Below, piece by piece: positions 10,841 to 21,459 of a stretch of DNA of 64,000 nt. Position numbers and translations under genes: made by a program. The notes beneath the pieces were generated by a model, which was not told the DNA's origin, did no database searches, and saw only the letters and a program-made list of their open reading frames with translations. The number at the start of each line of letters is the position of its first letter. The stretch's first letter is position 1. The stretch spans positions 1,004,412 through 1,068,411 of the forward strand of contig MNCI01004661.1 in assembly GCA_015680685.1 (NCBI GenBank), in the 5' to 3' direction. This stretch comes from Gnetum montanum (Eukaryota; Streptophyta; Gnetopsida; Gnetales; Gnetaceae).

Positions 10841-11738
10841 TTTCATTAACTGATTTAAGTTTTATCCTTTTCTTTTCTTTTGATTGTTATTGCAAAATAG
10901 TTTCACTGAAATTCATTTAGTTTCAAACCTTATGAAAATGCAGCATATATTATGGAAAAATTGGCGGTGGAAAAATATACTACAAAGAATTAATCCTGTT
11001 ACATGCTATATAAAAACCCAATCTGCAATATACAGTTGCGATCCCATGTTTATTGATTCATTGTCCAATTGTATCATATTGTTATAGTTTTTTTAATGAT
11101 CTATGAAGTAGTTAGGTGCTTTATTTTATTCAAACTGGATGGAGAAACCACGTCGATACTTCTTTGTTTTAACCAAATTCTGTAAAAAGCTATTGTGAAT
11201 GTCTGACACAACTTTCCAAAGGAAAATTTATTCTGATTCTTCTGCGAGGTGATAGCCAGCCGATGTTTTTCTGGACTAAAACGATGATATTCTTTAACAC
11301 CACAAAATTTTCGTGAATGTAAATGAATCTTGAAAAGTAATTCGTTGCTTCGTGGAAATGAAAGCTTCATGTCTCACGTACGGTCACATATCTATGTCAG
11401 TTTATTTCGCATGCACTTTCAACGTTGAGCCATTTTCTTGCAACGGTTGTGTGTGAAACAAATTTTTGTTCAGAGAACGATTCAAAATGTTGAATCGTTG
11501 AAAGGTAGCATGTGTGTAATATAATCTTGATTTGACATTGCTTTTAATTTTTTTTCCTGTTTGAGGGCACCTTCCATTGCAGTTCTATGGTATCTTCAGC
11601 GATACTTCCTCACCCAAGCCAGCCAAATTCTGAAGGCTGTGACGAACGTCAATACAACTTTTCAAAGAAGGCATTCTGACTGTTCTGGTTTCACATTTTC
11701 GGTATCACTTTCTTTGTTGATGTTGCCATTATAGTCTC
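10841..11738. other. No gene; flank duplicated downstream
   Basis: AT-rich sequence following kinase pseudogene 1. A stretch at about 11255-11380 (with GATGTTTTTCTGGACTAAAA and GAAATGAAAGCTTCATGTCTC) recurs in diverged form at 11910-12115. I see no coding sequence. Confidence 0.5.
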
Positions 11739-11935
11739 TTTCAGCTGCTTTATTAAGCATTAAGGGATCAAAGACTTATGCCACTGAGCCGAAGAACCAG
11801 CTCCATCTCATCAAATTTCAAAGATATTGCTACTACACTTTCTGTCTTTCTTTACTCTATGATAATGAGTGCTCCTCTACCCTGATAAAGACACTGCAAT
11901 GTGAAAACCAGCCCATGTTTTTCTATACTAAAATA
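11739..11935 (+). pseudogene. Highly decayed receptor-kinase fragment
   Basis: The DNA aligns with the catalytic-loop region of the intact kinase gene: CAGCTGCTT..., GACTTATGCCACTGAGCC, AAAGATATTGCT, and ACACTGCAATGTGAAAACCAGCCCATGTT correspond to QLLH, RLMPLS, KDIA and the HCDVKPHNV segment (15779-15940). Stops and indels interrupt every frame. It is followed by the same kind of 3' flank seen after pseudogene 1. It shows an older duplication of the receptor-kinase unit. Confidence 0.7.
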
Positions 11936-12115
11936 ATGATATGCTTAACATTAATGTTTGGTGCAGCTGCCCAAACCCATAATCCAAACGTAGCGTAGTA
12001 TGACACAAATGGAGGGTTTCCACAGAATGTATGTGAATGTAAATGAGTATTGAATAGTAGTTTAGATATTTTTTTTTTCTTTTGTTACTTCCTGGAAATG
12101 AAAGCTCCCTGTCTC

Positions 12116-12225
12116 ACTCTCATCTGTTTCGGTCATTCTTTTATGTTTTGATTTGCCCTTTTTTTCATCAACTCTCATCTGTTTCGGTCATTCTTTTATG
12201 TTTTGATTTGCCCTTTTTTTCATCA
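12116..12225. repeat. Perfect 55-bp tandem duplication
   Basis: Copy 1 is 12116-12170 and copy 2 is 12171-12225, both starting ACTCTCATCTGTTTCGGTC; I see no difference between them, so the event is recent or a copying artefact. Confidence 0.9.
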
Positions 12226-12266
12226 ACGATGGACTGGTTGTACGGGAATAACAAGTTATGCATACC

Positions 12267-12326
12267 CGGCACTGAACTCGGGCAAAATGTTCATACATCC
12301 GGCACTGAACTCAGGCAAAATGTTCA
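12267..12326. repeat. 33-bp tandem duplication
   Basis: CGGCACTGAACTC(G/A)GGCAAA occurs at 12267 and again at 12300, with one visible difference. It generates a repeated short peptide in two frames but no gene is apparent. Confidence 0.85.
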
Positions 12327-12399
12327 TTGTAGAGGGTCACGACGAAGAATTATGGGGCCATATGGAAGAAGCAAAGGGCATTGAAAGGTTGGAGCATTG

Positions 12400-13760
12400 A
12401 AAGCATAGACATAGTTATATTTGTGTATAAACCCTATTTCCGAACATAGATGCCTTTCCAACATTCTCATAACTCATATACAGTATAGATTAAGAAGTTT
12501 GTTTTAATTGCACATCTCCAGCCAATCCAGTTTGATTTAAGCTTGTGTTAATTTTGTTTTGGTTTAGGAAATTAATCAAGATTTCAAAGCAAAGTGTTTC
12601 TACAGTTTAAATAAAACATAAACAAGTGAGGGGTTTCATGAATAATGAGAGAATCAACAGGATGTGAGATCTCATCATTTAAAATTTACAACATACAATT
12701 AATGGGATCTTTTCATTTGAGAGTTGAAACAGGTAAAATATTAAAAATGAATATAAATGAATACCATATTTTCATACAATGTTCTACTTTGGAGAACATT
12801 AAATAAAAATGAGATCTTAAAGCTGAAATTTGGTTGATTTATTCTAAATGTTTCCGAGAACACTTTTTTAATGATTTAAAAACTTATGGTACATCCATTT
12901 CTACTGTTCAATAGATCCAAACCAAAGATGTTTCAGTTTTGAAATTAACTACCAAAATCCAGTTATAAGATTTCTTTTATTTATTAAAACATTTTTAATG
13001 TAATGCTCAACTTTGTTGCTCTGATTCTGGTGGTGTATTCAGAATTTTACCTCTCTTACAAAAGATTAGATATTTCAGGTAATCAAGATAAAAAAGTTCA
13101 CGGCTGATAACGTTCACAAATGAATCACAAGATAAAATTAATTAAAGTTAGATAATAACAAACCTACCTAGTTAAAAAGCTTACCTATAATAAGCTCGTC
13201 AATAATCTTAATCACCGATGGGATATTGATTCTCCCTGTCTTTTACCTTGCCGTAGTGGCACCGGCATGAATGACTTTAATGCCTCCCTTTCCTAAATAA
13301 TAATCTTCTTCGTGGAAAAAAGTGTTCCCTCTTAACTGCAGTTAGGACTTCCAACCCCTCCTTTGCTTTTACCTAACACTGCTCGTGATCCTGCAGAAAT
13401 GGAGCTTTGTTGAAAAAAAGACATGATACGAAGTTCAGCATATACGTGGATTCTCCTTTTTTGAGTTTTTGCCCTTTTCCTTGGCTTCAATTCACCTTGA
13501 CCAAGACATATGACGTTTCTTTTCGTGTATTTTTTACCTCTCACTCGGTGAACCCGTGCCTCTCAGCAGAGGAAAGAAGGCTGAACCTTCCTTTTTTTAA
13601 AGTATGCCCAAAGGCTTATACCAGGGTAAATGAAATTTCCGTATGGCTTGAGATTGAAATCATTTTCTTGGATTGACTTGGATTCTCGTCTTTCTTCAAC
13701 TGCTGGACAAAATTTCCATATTTTTAAGTTGAAATGATCGCGTCTGTGTGACCAAGAATG
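12400..13760. other. Gene-free AT-rich upstream region
   Basis: No domain-bearing open frame on either strand; short frames at 13332-13835 are low-complexity shadows. It precedes the intact receptor kinase and may hold distal promoter sequence. Confidence 0.5.
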
Positions 13761-13768
13761 CTGTAGTT

Positions 13769-13818
13769 CATACAAACCAACAAACACGTTAGCCATACAA
13801 ACCAACAAACACGTTAGC
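13769..13818. repeat. 25-bp tandem duplication in the receptor-kinase promoter
   Basis: CATACAAACCAACAAACACG followed by TTAGC is present twice without a spacer (13769-13793 and 13794-13818), about 200 bp upstream of the start codon. The paralogous upstream region near 21240 has a single diverged copy, so the duplication is specific to the intact gene. Confidence 0.85.
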
Positions 13819-14020
13819 CATGAGGTCGTCCACACGGTTTACTGGCAAAGGCTGAGATAGAGGTCGAAATGTGGTGGAAAGTTCATCCAACAGAGAGATT
13901 TTGGCTCTGTATGAATGATAACTTTTAGCCACAGAATCCATGCTCAATTGAACCAAAGGTTTGGAAATCGCCCTATTTCCTAGTTTTGAGCTGCTTCAGG
14001 GAATTGCTAGATTGTTAACT

Positions 14021-16660
14021 ATGTCTCTCTGTGTAGCATTGTTATTGTTAGGAATATCTTTGCTCATCCCTTACACCTATGGTAATGAAGTGCAAACTCT
14101 TCTTGCATTCAAGTCCTCCATCACAGCTGATCCATTTCGTTCCCTTGAAGATTGGACGCCGAATTCCCCGAATCCTTGTAATTGGACTGGCATCATGTGC
14201 AGCTCCAGCTCTTTTGTACAAGCAATTCGTCTGCAGGGCTGTAAGTTGAAAGGACATGTTTCTCCTTTCATTGGGAACTTCTCTTATTTGAGAGAACTGG
14301 ACCTATCCGGTAATAATTTGCATGGATCTATTCCTGTTTCATTTGGAATGCTTTCTAACCTACTTTGGCTTGATCTTAGACATAATAGGTTGAGTGGTAT
14401 CATTTCATCAGAAGTTGGCAAGATGTCCTCTCTGAAGAGTCTTTATTTGTCATCAAATGCTCTCACAGGATCCATTCCTGCCTCCTTTGGAAATCTGTCT
14501 AACCTCTTCTCTCTTTACCTTGACCGTAATAATTTGAGTGGTGTTATTCCATCAGAAGTTGGCAAGATGTCCTCTCTGAAGATTCTTTATTTGTCATTCA
14601 ATGCTCTCACAGGATCCATTCCTTCTTTTCAAAACCATTTTTTACGCCGTTTACATGTTTCTCATAATCAATTGAATGGTGTTATTCCCCCTTTTCAAAA
14701 CCTGGAGTTCCTTAGAAATTTAGATCTTTCTCATAATCAATTGAGTGGTGTTATTCCCCCTTTTCAAAACCTGGGCTTCTTTAGGACTTTAGATCTTTCT
14801 CATAATTATTTAAGTGGTGTTACTTCTTTTAAAAACCTGTCCTTACTTTCTTTTTTAGATCTTTCTCGTAATCATTTGAGTGGTGCAATCCTCCCTCACA
14901 TAGGATCTCTAAACAACTTATATTTTTTAGATCTGTCTCATAATCTACTAAATAGTGACATCCATTTTGCAGCAAGATCCCTGTCCTCAGGATGTTCTGT
15001 AGATCTTTCTAATAATAACTTAACTGGCACCATTCCAAACAACCTATATACGATATTGTCACATATCAACGAGAAATACGTCCGCAGGTTTGAATTTTGT
15101 TGCTACAACTATTCCCACAACGCCTTAAGTGGTGCTGTCCCGTACTGGGTGCTTTCAGTAACAAGTTTTCAGTTAGATTTATCCTACAATGATTTCGAAG
15201 GAACTGTCCCTTGCATAGATAACTCCATAACAAGAATCCTCAATGGAACTTCCAGGCTTCATTCTACTTGTGCACCTAATAACAAAGCAAAAGAAAGCGG
15301 CTTCATCAATAAAGGAAAAGGAAGGGGTTTCATATACATCCTGGGCATTGTCTTGGGATCGCTTGGAGCTTTGTGTCTGTCAGGGCTTTTATGGTTGCTT
15401 GTATTCCGTAAATTGAAATCACTTCAAAACAACAAAGCCGTATCTTTGGTAGATCCCAAGTTTGTAAGACTGTCTGAGCAGCAACTCTCTGTTGCAACAG
15501 ACAACTTCAGCCAACACAATTTGGTCGGCACTGGAGGTTCTGCCCGCGTTTACCGTGGAGTTTTGCCCACTTTAGAATTTGTGGCTGTCAAGGTGTTCTA
15601 TGGCTTGGAATTGGAGGAGGATGACCAACAACGAACTGCTGCTGAGACAAGATTTTTGAGAGAATGTCACACTTTGGGGCAGATCAGACACAGAAATCTC
15701 GTCAAGATTATCACTGCATGCTGTGGGGAGAATATAAAAGCTCTTATTCTGCAGTTCATGCCCAATGGCAATCTCCATCAGCTGCTTCATCTATCCTTAC
15801 GATACGACCGACTTATGCCACTCAGCCTTAGTACCAGACTCCTCTTCATCAAAGATATTGCTTGTGCTCTTTCTTACTTGCATAATGATTGTTGTCCTCC
15901 CATAATACACTGTGATGTGAAACCCCACAATGTTCTCCTAAACGAGGATATGACTGCCTGTCTCTCTGATTTCGGAATGGCAAAGATTTTGCAACCTTCA
16001 GACATGGCACCATCTCTTAGATTAGAAGGCTCTGTTGGGTATATCGCTCCCGGTAAGCATCCATTTTAAGTAACTTTTTTAGTTTTTACTTTTTTTTATC
16101 TATCACACATCTTAATAGTTTTTGACCTAAATTACTTTGTTGTTGAGTAAAAGTTAAATGATGTTTTAATAAAATGAAATGCAGAGTATGGAACAGGGGT
16201 GGAGCCCTGGAGCCGAGGAGATGTCTACAGTTTTGGCGTGGTGGTGTTGGAAGTGCTGACAAGAACCAGACCCACAGATGAGGAGATATTGGGTGAGCAG
16301 AGGCTTTCTGAGTGGGTTTCCAGGGCATTGATGCAAGGGACAAAGCATTGGTACCCTCTCATCTGTGGCAGAGAGGGACAACATGAGATCTCATCTCTGA
16401 GCAATGCAAATATCTCAGTGTTGGAAGAACTGCTCAAGATGGGAGTTTGGTGCTGCTGCCAAGAACCCGATGCAAGACCCACCATGAGAGAAGTTAAGGA
16501 ACTTCTGTGCAACCTTTGTATGAAAGTGGTAGTTGAGGGAATAGAACCAGAACCAGAACCAATAATGTTGAAAAGTAGTCTCTCTGGTTTTTTGTCCTCC
16601 ATGGAAAGGAAAGCTGCAGCTTCCAAGCCTGTTTCTGATTCTTCAGCGTCCTCATCTTGA
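14021..16660 (+). CDS. LRR receptor-like kinase, non-RD, FLS2/EFR/Xa21-like class
   Basis: Two exons, 14021-16052 and 16185-16660, join in phase 1 to give 835 aa. Start: the first ATG of a signal peptide (residues 1-21, ending TYG); an upstream TTG is not a plausible plant start. The LRR N-cap has a Cys pair at 53 and 60 (CNWTGIMC). About eleven LRRs follow (about 85-400), some of short 22-23-aa unit and one 48-aa block duplicated. A membrane segment spans about 437-462. The kinase has glycine loop GTGGSARV (503-510), Lys524, HCDVK (630-634) and DFG at 650. The Cys before the catalytic Asp makes it a non-RD kinase, the class that includes plant immune receptors (LRR-XII). It should sit in the plasma membrane and sense an extracellular ligand. 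The LRR domain is shorter than in FLS2 or EFR, so developmental or orphan roles are possible. No internal stop is seen. Confidence 0.9.
16053..16184 (+). other. Intron of the receptor kinase gene
   Basis: 132-bp intron with donor CCCG|GTAAGC and acceptor ATGCAG|AGTATG; it splits the Glu codon of the APE motif in subdomain VIII. The same intron position is kept in pseudogene 1 (9725-9854). An intron in this part of the kinase domain is common for LRR-XII-type receptors. Confidence 0.9.
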
Positions 16661-18010
16661 TTGATTTCATTTGTGGGTTTAAGCTTGATTTTCTTTAATA
16701 ATTGATATTTTAAATTAGTTCCAGTGCAATGCATTTGGCTTCACACATAAAATAGATGATTTTCTGATAAAATGTTCTTGAAAAGTTGTTGTCCAGCACT
16801 CTCATTAATAATTATTTCCTCCAATGACTCTGTGTAGGGTTAATCATTACGCATGATTATGAAAGCGCTTGTCAGGTTGAAAAGTCACATTGTTCCATTT
16901 CTTGCTTACAGCATGAATGAAGTAACATCGTCCCTTTACTTACCCTCTGGTGTCACATTTTTAAAAAATATTTATTGCTACTCACTATATATTTTGTAAT
17001 ATGTTATTTTAATTTCTTTATATCTTTGTGAACATTCTTTAATAGGTGTCCACACATTACCATTATATATATTAACGGCTACCATTCGTATTTGAATAAT
17101 TCATAACTTTCTTCAATCCAAAATGTAACCCAATCATTTTAAAATTAAATGGCAACCAAAAAAATTTAAACACCCTTCCAAGGCTCGGGGTGATCATCAT
17201 TTGATCTTTTTTAAGTGTATTCAAATTCTTGTAAGGCATAAAACAACATTAAACCGTATTCATTTGGTTGTGTTTTTAATTAAGTATACGGTGTAGCAGA
17301 ACTTTGTTCAAAAATGTACCTTGACTCGAGAGAAAATTGTTGCATGAATCTAATACCTTTCAAAAATCAAGGATGCAAGAAAATGTCTTTTTACCCGTCG
17401 TATTTTGGTTTTTTGGTTGCGGGTATTCGGTGTGGAGTGACAACGTAATTTTGGGATTTTTAGCCAATATATTGCCGTGTGGTTTAAGACTTTCAGCGGG
17501 GGCTCAGAAAATAAAGAGATTAACTGGAAAGATTGTATTCCTGACCATGTAATTGCATAGATTTTTCTTCAAATTGGAACTTCATCACAGTTATACAAAA
17601 TTAAAACGTACATTAATGTATCTTCACGGAATTTACATCCTAACTACCCGGGCAATCTCTCCATTTAATATGACGTGTCTTAATTAGCTGAATGAAATAT
17701 GCCAAGATTGAATCCGCTTCAAACAATTCAATGTTGCAATAAACAACATCACAATTTTCCGTATGAATCGACACTTGTCTGGGTATTACGACAACAGTAC
17801 CATCTAATACACACGAATGATACTACTGAAATTAATATACAAGCACCAGCCATAGTCCTGAAACACACTCCTTTTCTGCTTTACATGTCTCATTGTTGTT
17901 TCATTCAACCTGAAAGTCGATAGCATCTCATTCTAAAAACCAGTTTCTTGTGATATTTCTTTCAAACCCATATAAGCAGTAGCATATAAAAGCTCCAATG
18001 ACATCAAATA
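16661..18010. other. Gene-free stretch downstream of the receptor kinase
   Basis: AT-rich, with poly-T runs and no domain-bearing frame. The first 150 bp after the stop resemble the flank of pseudogene 1 (ATTTGGCTTCACACA, CTTGAAAAGT). I see nothing else. Confidence 0.5.
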
Positions 18011-18016
18011 TTATTT

Positions 18017-18540
18017 TCAAGGTAGAAGATCTACATAACCAGTTGCAATAGCCACACCAAGTATAACTGCAGGTGGAAGAATGACAAAAAGTGCAATGCC
18101 TGTGAAGAGGGTTGTACCATTCCTTTCACCAACCTGGTTGAGGTAATTTTTTTCTTCAAATATTTCTCTTCTGAGATGCACCTAACAAATCATAGGTGGG
18201 AGCCCTGAACCGTTTTCCCAGTGGTATTGTAATTTCTTCGACATCATCATCAGCCATCAAGGCCTTCAACTGCTCACGGCTGGTTCTGGCTGACTTCACT
18301 CTACTTGATATTTCATCTGTTTTATATGGTAGTATTGCATCAAAACAGCAAATAAATTCATGATCATGCCAGCATATTTTTAAAAAGTCAGTCCCTGCTA
18401 GTAATTACCAAGATTGCTACAGATAAAGATTTATGTGATTTGTTAGAAGAACTAAAATGATTCATGAGTTTAGATTAACAGACCTTCAGAGATGCTACTG
18501 TTTGATGTCAGGAGGTCTAACAGTTCCACTTGACACCGGG
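18017..18540 (-). pseudogene. Two-exon fragment of an unrecognised membrane protein
   Basis: On the minus strand an exon at 18540-18484 (acceptor TCCTCAG, donor GAAG|GTCTGT) joins in frame with an exon starting at 18316 (acceptor AAAACAG). The joined product reads VELLDLLTSNSSISEDEISS, then a charged block with REQLKALMADDDVEEITIPL, then one hydrophobic segment (FTGIALFVILPPAVILGVAI) and a stop at 18017. A 1-base shift is needed between the charged block and the hydrophobic segment near 18175-18190. The consistent splice signals and coding bias suggest a real host gene whose 5' exons are missing or moved. I do not recognise the family; a thylakoid or other organelle membrane protein is only a guess. 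It lies on the same strand as the LRR fragment to its right but is unrelated to it. Confidence 0.55.
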
Positions 18541-18719
18541 CTGAGGAGACAGTAGTCACCGTAAGAATTGAGTAACAAAGGAATGAAATGAAAGAGAGGT
18601 AGTTAGGATAGAATTGGATCAGGAGAAAAACATTTAGAAAACAAGAAGAAAAAAACAATAAAAAAAGTCCTATCAGCTGAACTGAATGCTGCAAATTAAA
18701 ATACTAATGAGAAGATGGT

Positions 18720-19511
18720 GATGGATTTATCAATGCAAGGGACTGTTCCTTCCAAGTCATTGTAGGATAAATCCAACTGAAAACGTGTTATTGAAACTAC
18801 CCACGACGGGACAACACCACTCAAGGCATTGTTGGAAAAGTTGTATTAGCAAAAATCATTGCTGAAGCATGTCTGGCTGATGTCTAACAATATTGTATAT
18901 AAGTTGTCTGGAATGGTGCAAGTCAACATATTACCAGAAAGATCTAAATAACATCCTGATAAAGATCGTGCTGCAGAATGGATGGCACTATTAAGTAAAT
19001 TTTGAGACAGATCTAAAAAATATAACTGTCTTACAGATCTTCAGTGAGGGGAAATGTCACCAACGATTATGAGAAAGATGTAAAGAATAAAGGGAGGACT
19101 GGTTTTGAAAAGGAGAATAACACCACTCAATATATTGACTTAAAGGTAAAGACTAAGGAGTTCTGAGAGATTTTCAAAGGAGGCAGGAATGGATCCGTGC
19201 AAATTATTATATGATTGGTCCAGTTTTCTCAGATACGAGAGATTTCCAATGAATGGAGAAATGTGTCCTTCCAAACAGTAGTCGGATAGATGAATTGCTT
19301 GAACAAAAGAACTGCAGTTGTATGGTTCGGGCCAAAAAGGGTCACAGCAGTTTGACGCCAGTCCAGTTACAAGGATTTGGAGAATTTGGTATCCAGTTCT
19401 TAAAAGCACACCAAATGGATCAGCCGTAATGGAGGACTTGAATGCAAGAAGAGCTTGCACTTCACTGCCATGGGTGGAAGTGATGAACAAATATATTGCT
19501 AACAATAACAA
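18720..19511 (-). pseudogene. LRR receptor kinase pseudogene 2 (extracellular part)
   Basis: Reading leftwards from 19511: hydrophobic leader ending STHG, SEVQALLAFKSSITADPFG, a Cys-rich cap, FVQAIHLSDYCLEGHISPFI, GNLSYLRKLDQSYNNLHGSIP, then broken repeats down to LDLSGN and a final GTVPC near 18735. It matches residues 15-395 of the intact gene. The start codon is degraded (ATG to ATC by alignment), there are frameshifts after the cap and stops in the repeats, and the kinase half is absent. It is in inverted orientation relative to the intact copy, so the family spread by more than simple tandem duplication. Confidence 0.88.
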
Positions 19512-21200
19512 TGATACAGACAGATGGTTACCAATACAGTAGCAATTCTCTGAGGCAACTCAAGACCAGACAACAAGGCTATTCCCAACCTCTAATGAGT
19601 TGAATATGGATTTTATGACCGAGCTGCATCATTCTTATAGAGGCAAACTTTCCAATGCATCTCCATGGCTAACCTTTGTTTTCGTCTGAAACTTCTTCTG
19701 TTACTGTGCACATGAAGTTCAGAATTGTATATGATAAAACAAGAACGGCTTTTCCTTGGGACATCAATTCGGCTGGTTTCCCACCAATTTCGTGCCAGGA
19801 ATCTCTGCCTAAAGTATCAACTAAAAGTATTAATTTTTAATATTGTCGCCCTTGAAGGACTGTTGTCCATGAAAAAAAACACTATGCCTAATTAAGAATG
19901 AAGGCATGATTCATGCAAGTGTAAATTACTTTTCAAAGCCTCGGTATGTTATTAGTCAAAGAACATGAGAAATCAGCACCGGGCTGTCGGTCACTTCCTA
20001 ATATTTTTGGATTCTTGTGACAACTAACTGGTGAAGCGAAGATCATCAGAATTCGGAGAGTAGAAAAGGCAGAAGCAATACGAGCAGGGTTGGTGGAGGG
20101 AGAAGCTTTTCCTTTCCATGCCTGAGGAACGCGGATAGACTAATTTAAGGTTTGGTTCCTTCCTCAACTACTACCACAGATTTTGCAGAGCAGTCCACTT
20201 CTCTCATGCTGGGTCTTGCTTGGTCTCCTCACACCAGCACCAAGTTGCTCCATTTTTTTTCAGCACTAACCTCAAGGAATATTACTGGTGATCAGGCCTG
20301 TTATCTAATAATAAACCAGTGGCAGAAATGCTAAAGTTTAAATGGATACTAAACATTACTAAAAGAGATAAATTGCATAATATATTAGAGAGAGATGAGA
20401 TAAATTGCATAATATATTAGAGAGAGATTTGAAGTGGCTTTTATTTCATGTAAGTTATACAAAAATTCATAAAAAAAAGTTGGTACATCTAGGAAAGCCA
20501 TCGAAAAAAATGACAAAAAAAGATATGAGAAAAAAACTGCAAATAAACAAATAGTAGGATGATGCTGCTGCTTTGTGAGTTCAAATAATTTCTCATAAAC
20601 TTTAAAAGCTCATTGTAATTCTTGACAAGGGCCTTTTCTTATTCAAAAGGAACAGTTTCATTCATAGAATCCTTAAATTTTTTTAACTTTACTAATGCTG
20701 CTTGAAAGAGATTTGTTTCTTGTTTGATTTCCATTTATTTTAGTTTTATGGTGTCCTGCTTCAATTTATTGCAGATTCCTTGCAAAGATATTATATCACG
20801 GTAGGACACTTTTTCCCCAATTTCATTATTTACACAATGACTTATCAGCTGCCCTGCTCGAGAAATAGTTTCACAAAATGAAGATAAACGTCCAATCTTA
20901 TTTTAGATTAAGTGGAAAGAGTACTTAGATTCGTGGAGACTGAAATTTAGTACGGAACAGATACAAAATATCCTCCCCGCGCTTTCTTTTTAATTATTCA
21001 TAATGACAGTTCCTTGTTCGATTAGGAAAAAAAATACAATAATTTCTTCTGCGACTCTTCAAACTGAAATACGTTCTGTCTTGATCAATTTATTAAAGCT
21101 GGTTCTATTTTTATGTATTCGATGCTTATTATCTGCTTTTCTTTGTCTAATAAAGTGGCACCGCAGACGCGTAGATACGTGAATATAACTGATTACGTAA
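19512..21200. other. Gene-free region between LRR pseudogenes
   Basis: No recognisable coding sequence. The first 200 bp (19512-19720) look like the decayed upstream region of pseudogene 2. The rest is AT-rich with short low-complexity frames. Confidence 0.5.
20365..20428. repeat. Perfect 32-bp tandem duplication
   Basis: GAGATAAATTGCATAATATA plus TTAGAGAGAGAT occurs at 20365-20396 and 20397-20428 without differences. Confidence 0.9.
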
Positions 21201-21239
21201 TCCTAAATTTAATGTGGACAGTAACAGAAAAAAGTTCAA

Positions 21240-21459
21240 ACAAACCAATGCATACGTCAACCATGTCGTAATCCTGTGACTGTGGTGGAAATGCAGTGGA
21301 CATTTCATCGTCAAGCAGCAGCAGCAGCAGAGGTATTTTGTCTCTATAAAAAGGATACCTATCAGTCACGGAAACCATTCTCGATCAAACCAGAGGTTTG
21401 GAAATCTCCCTGTTTCCTGGTTTTGAACTGCTTCAGAAATTGGTATTGATTTGTTAGCC
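21240..21459 (+). promoter_or_regulatory. Promoter region of LRR pseudogene 3, with TATA box
   Basis: A clear TATA box (CTCTATAAAAAGG, about 21342-21354) lies about 110 bp upstream of the ATG at 21460, preceded by a (CAG) run near 21315. The region aligns with 13770-14020 upstream of the intact gene (AAACCAA..., TGTGGTGGAAA, GGTTTGGAAATC). In the intact gene the corresponding position reads CTCTGTATGAATG, so the TATA is weaker there. Confidence 0.6.

Noticed and set aside
13961-14020. 20 codons upstream of the receptor-kinase ATG
   Set aside because: They depend on a TTG start. The ATG at 14021 begins directly with a typical signal peptide, and pseudogene 3 has its ATG at the same place.
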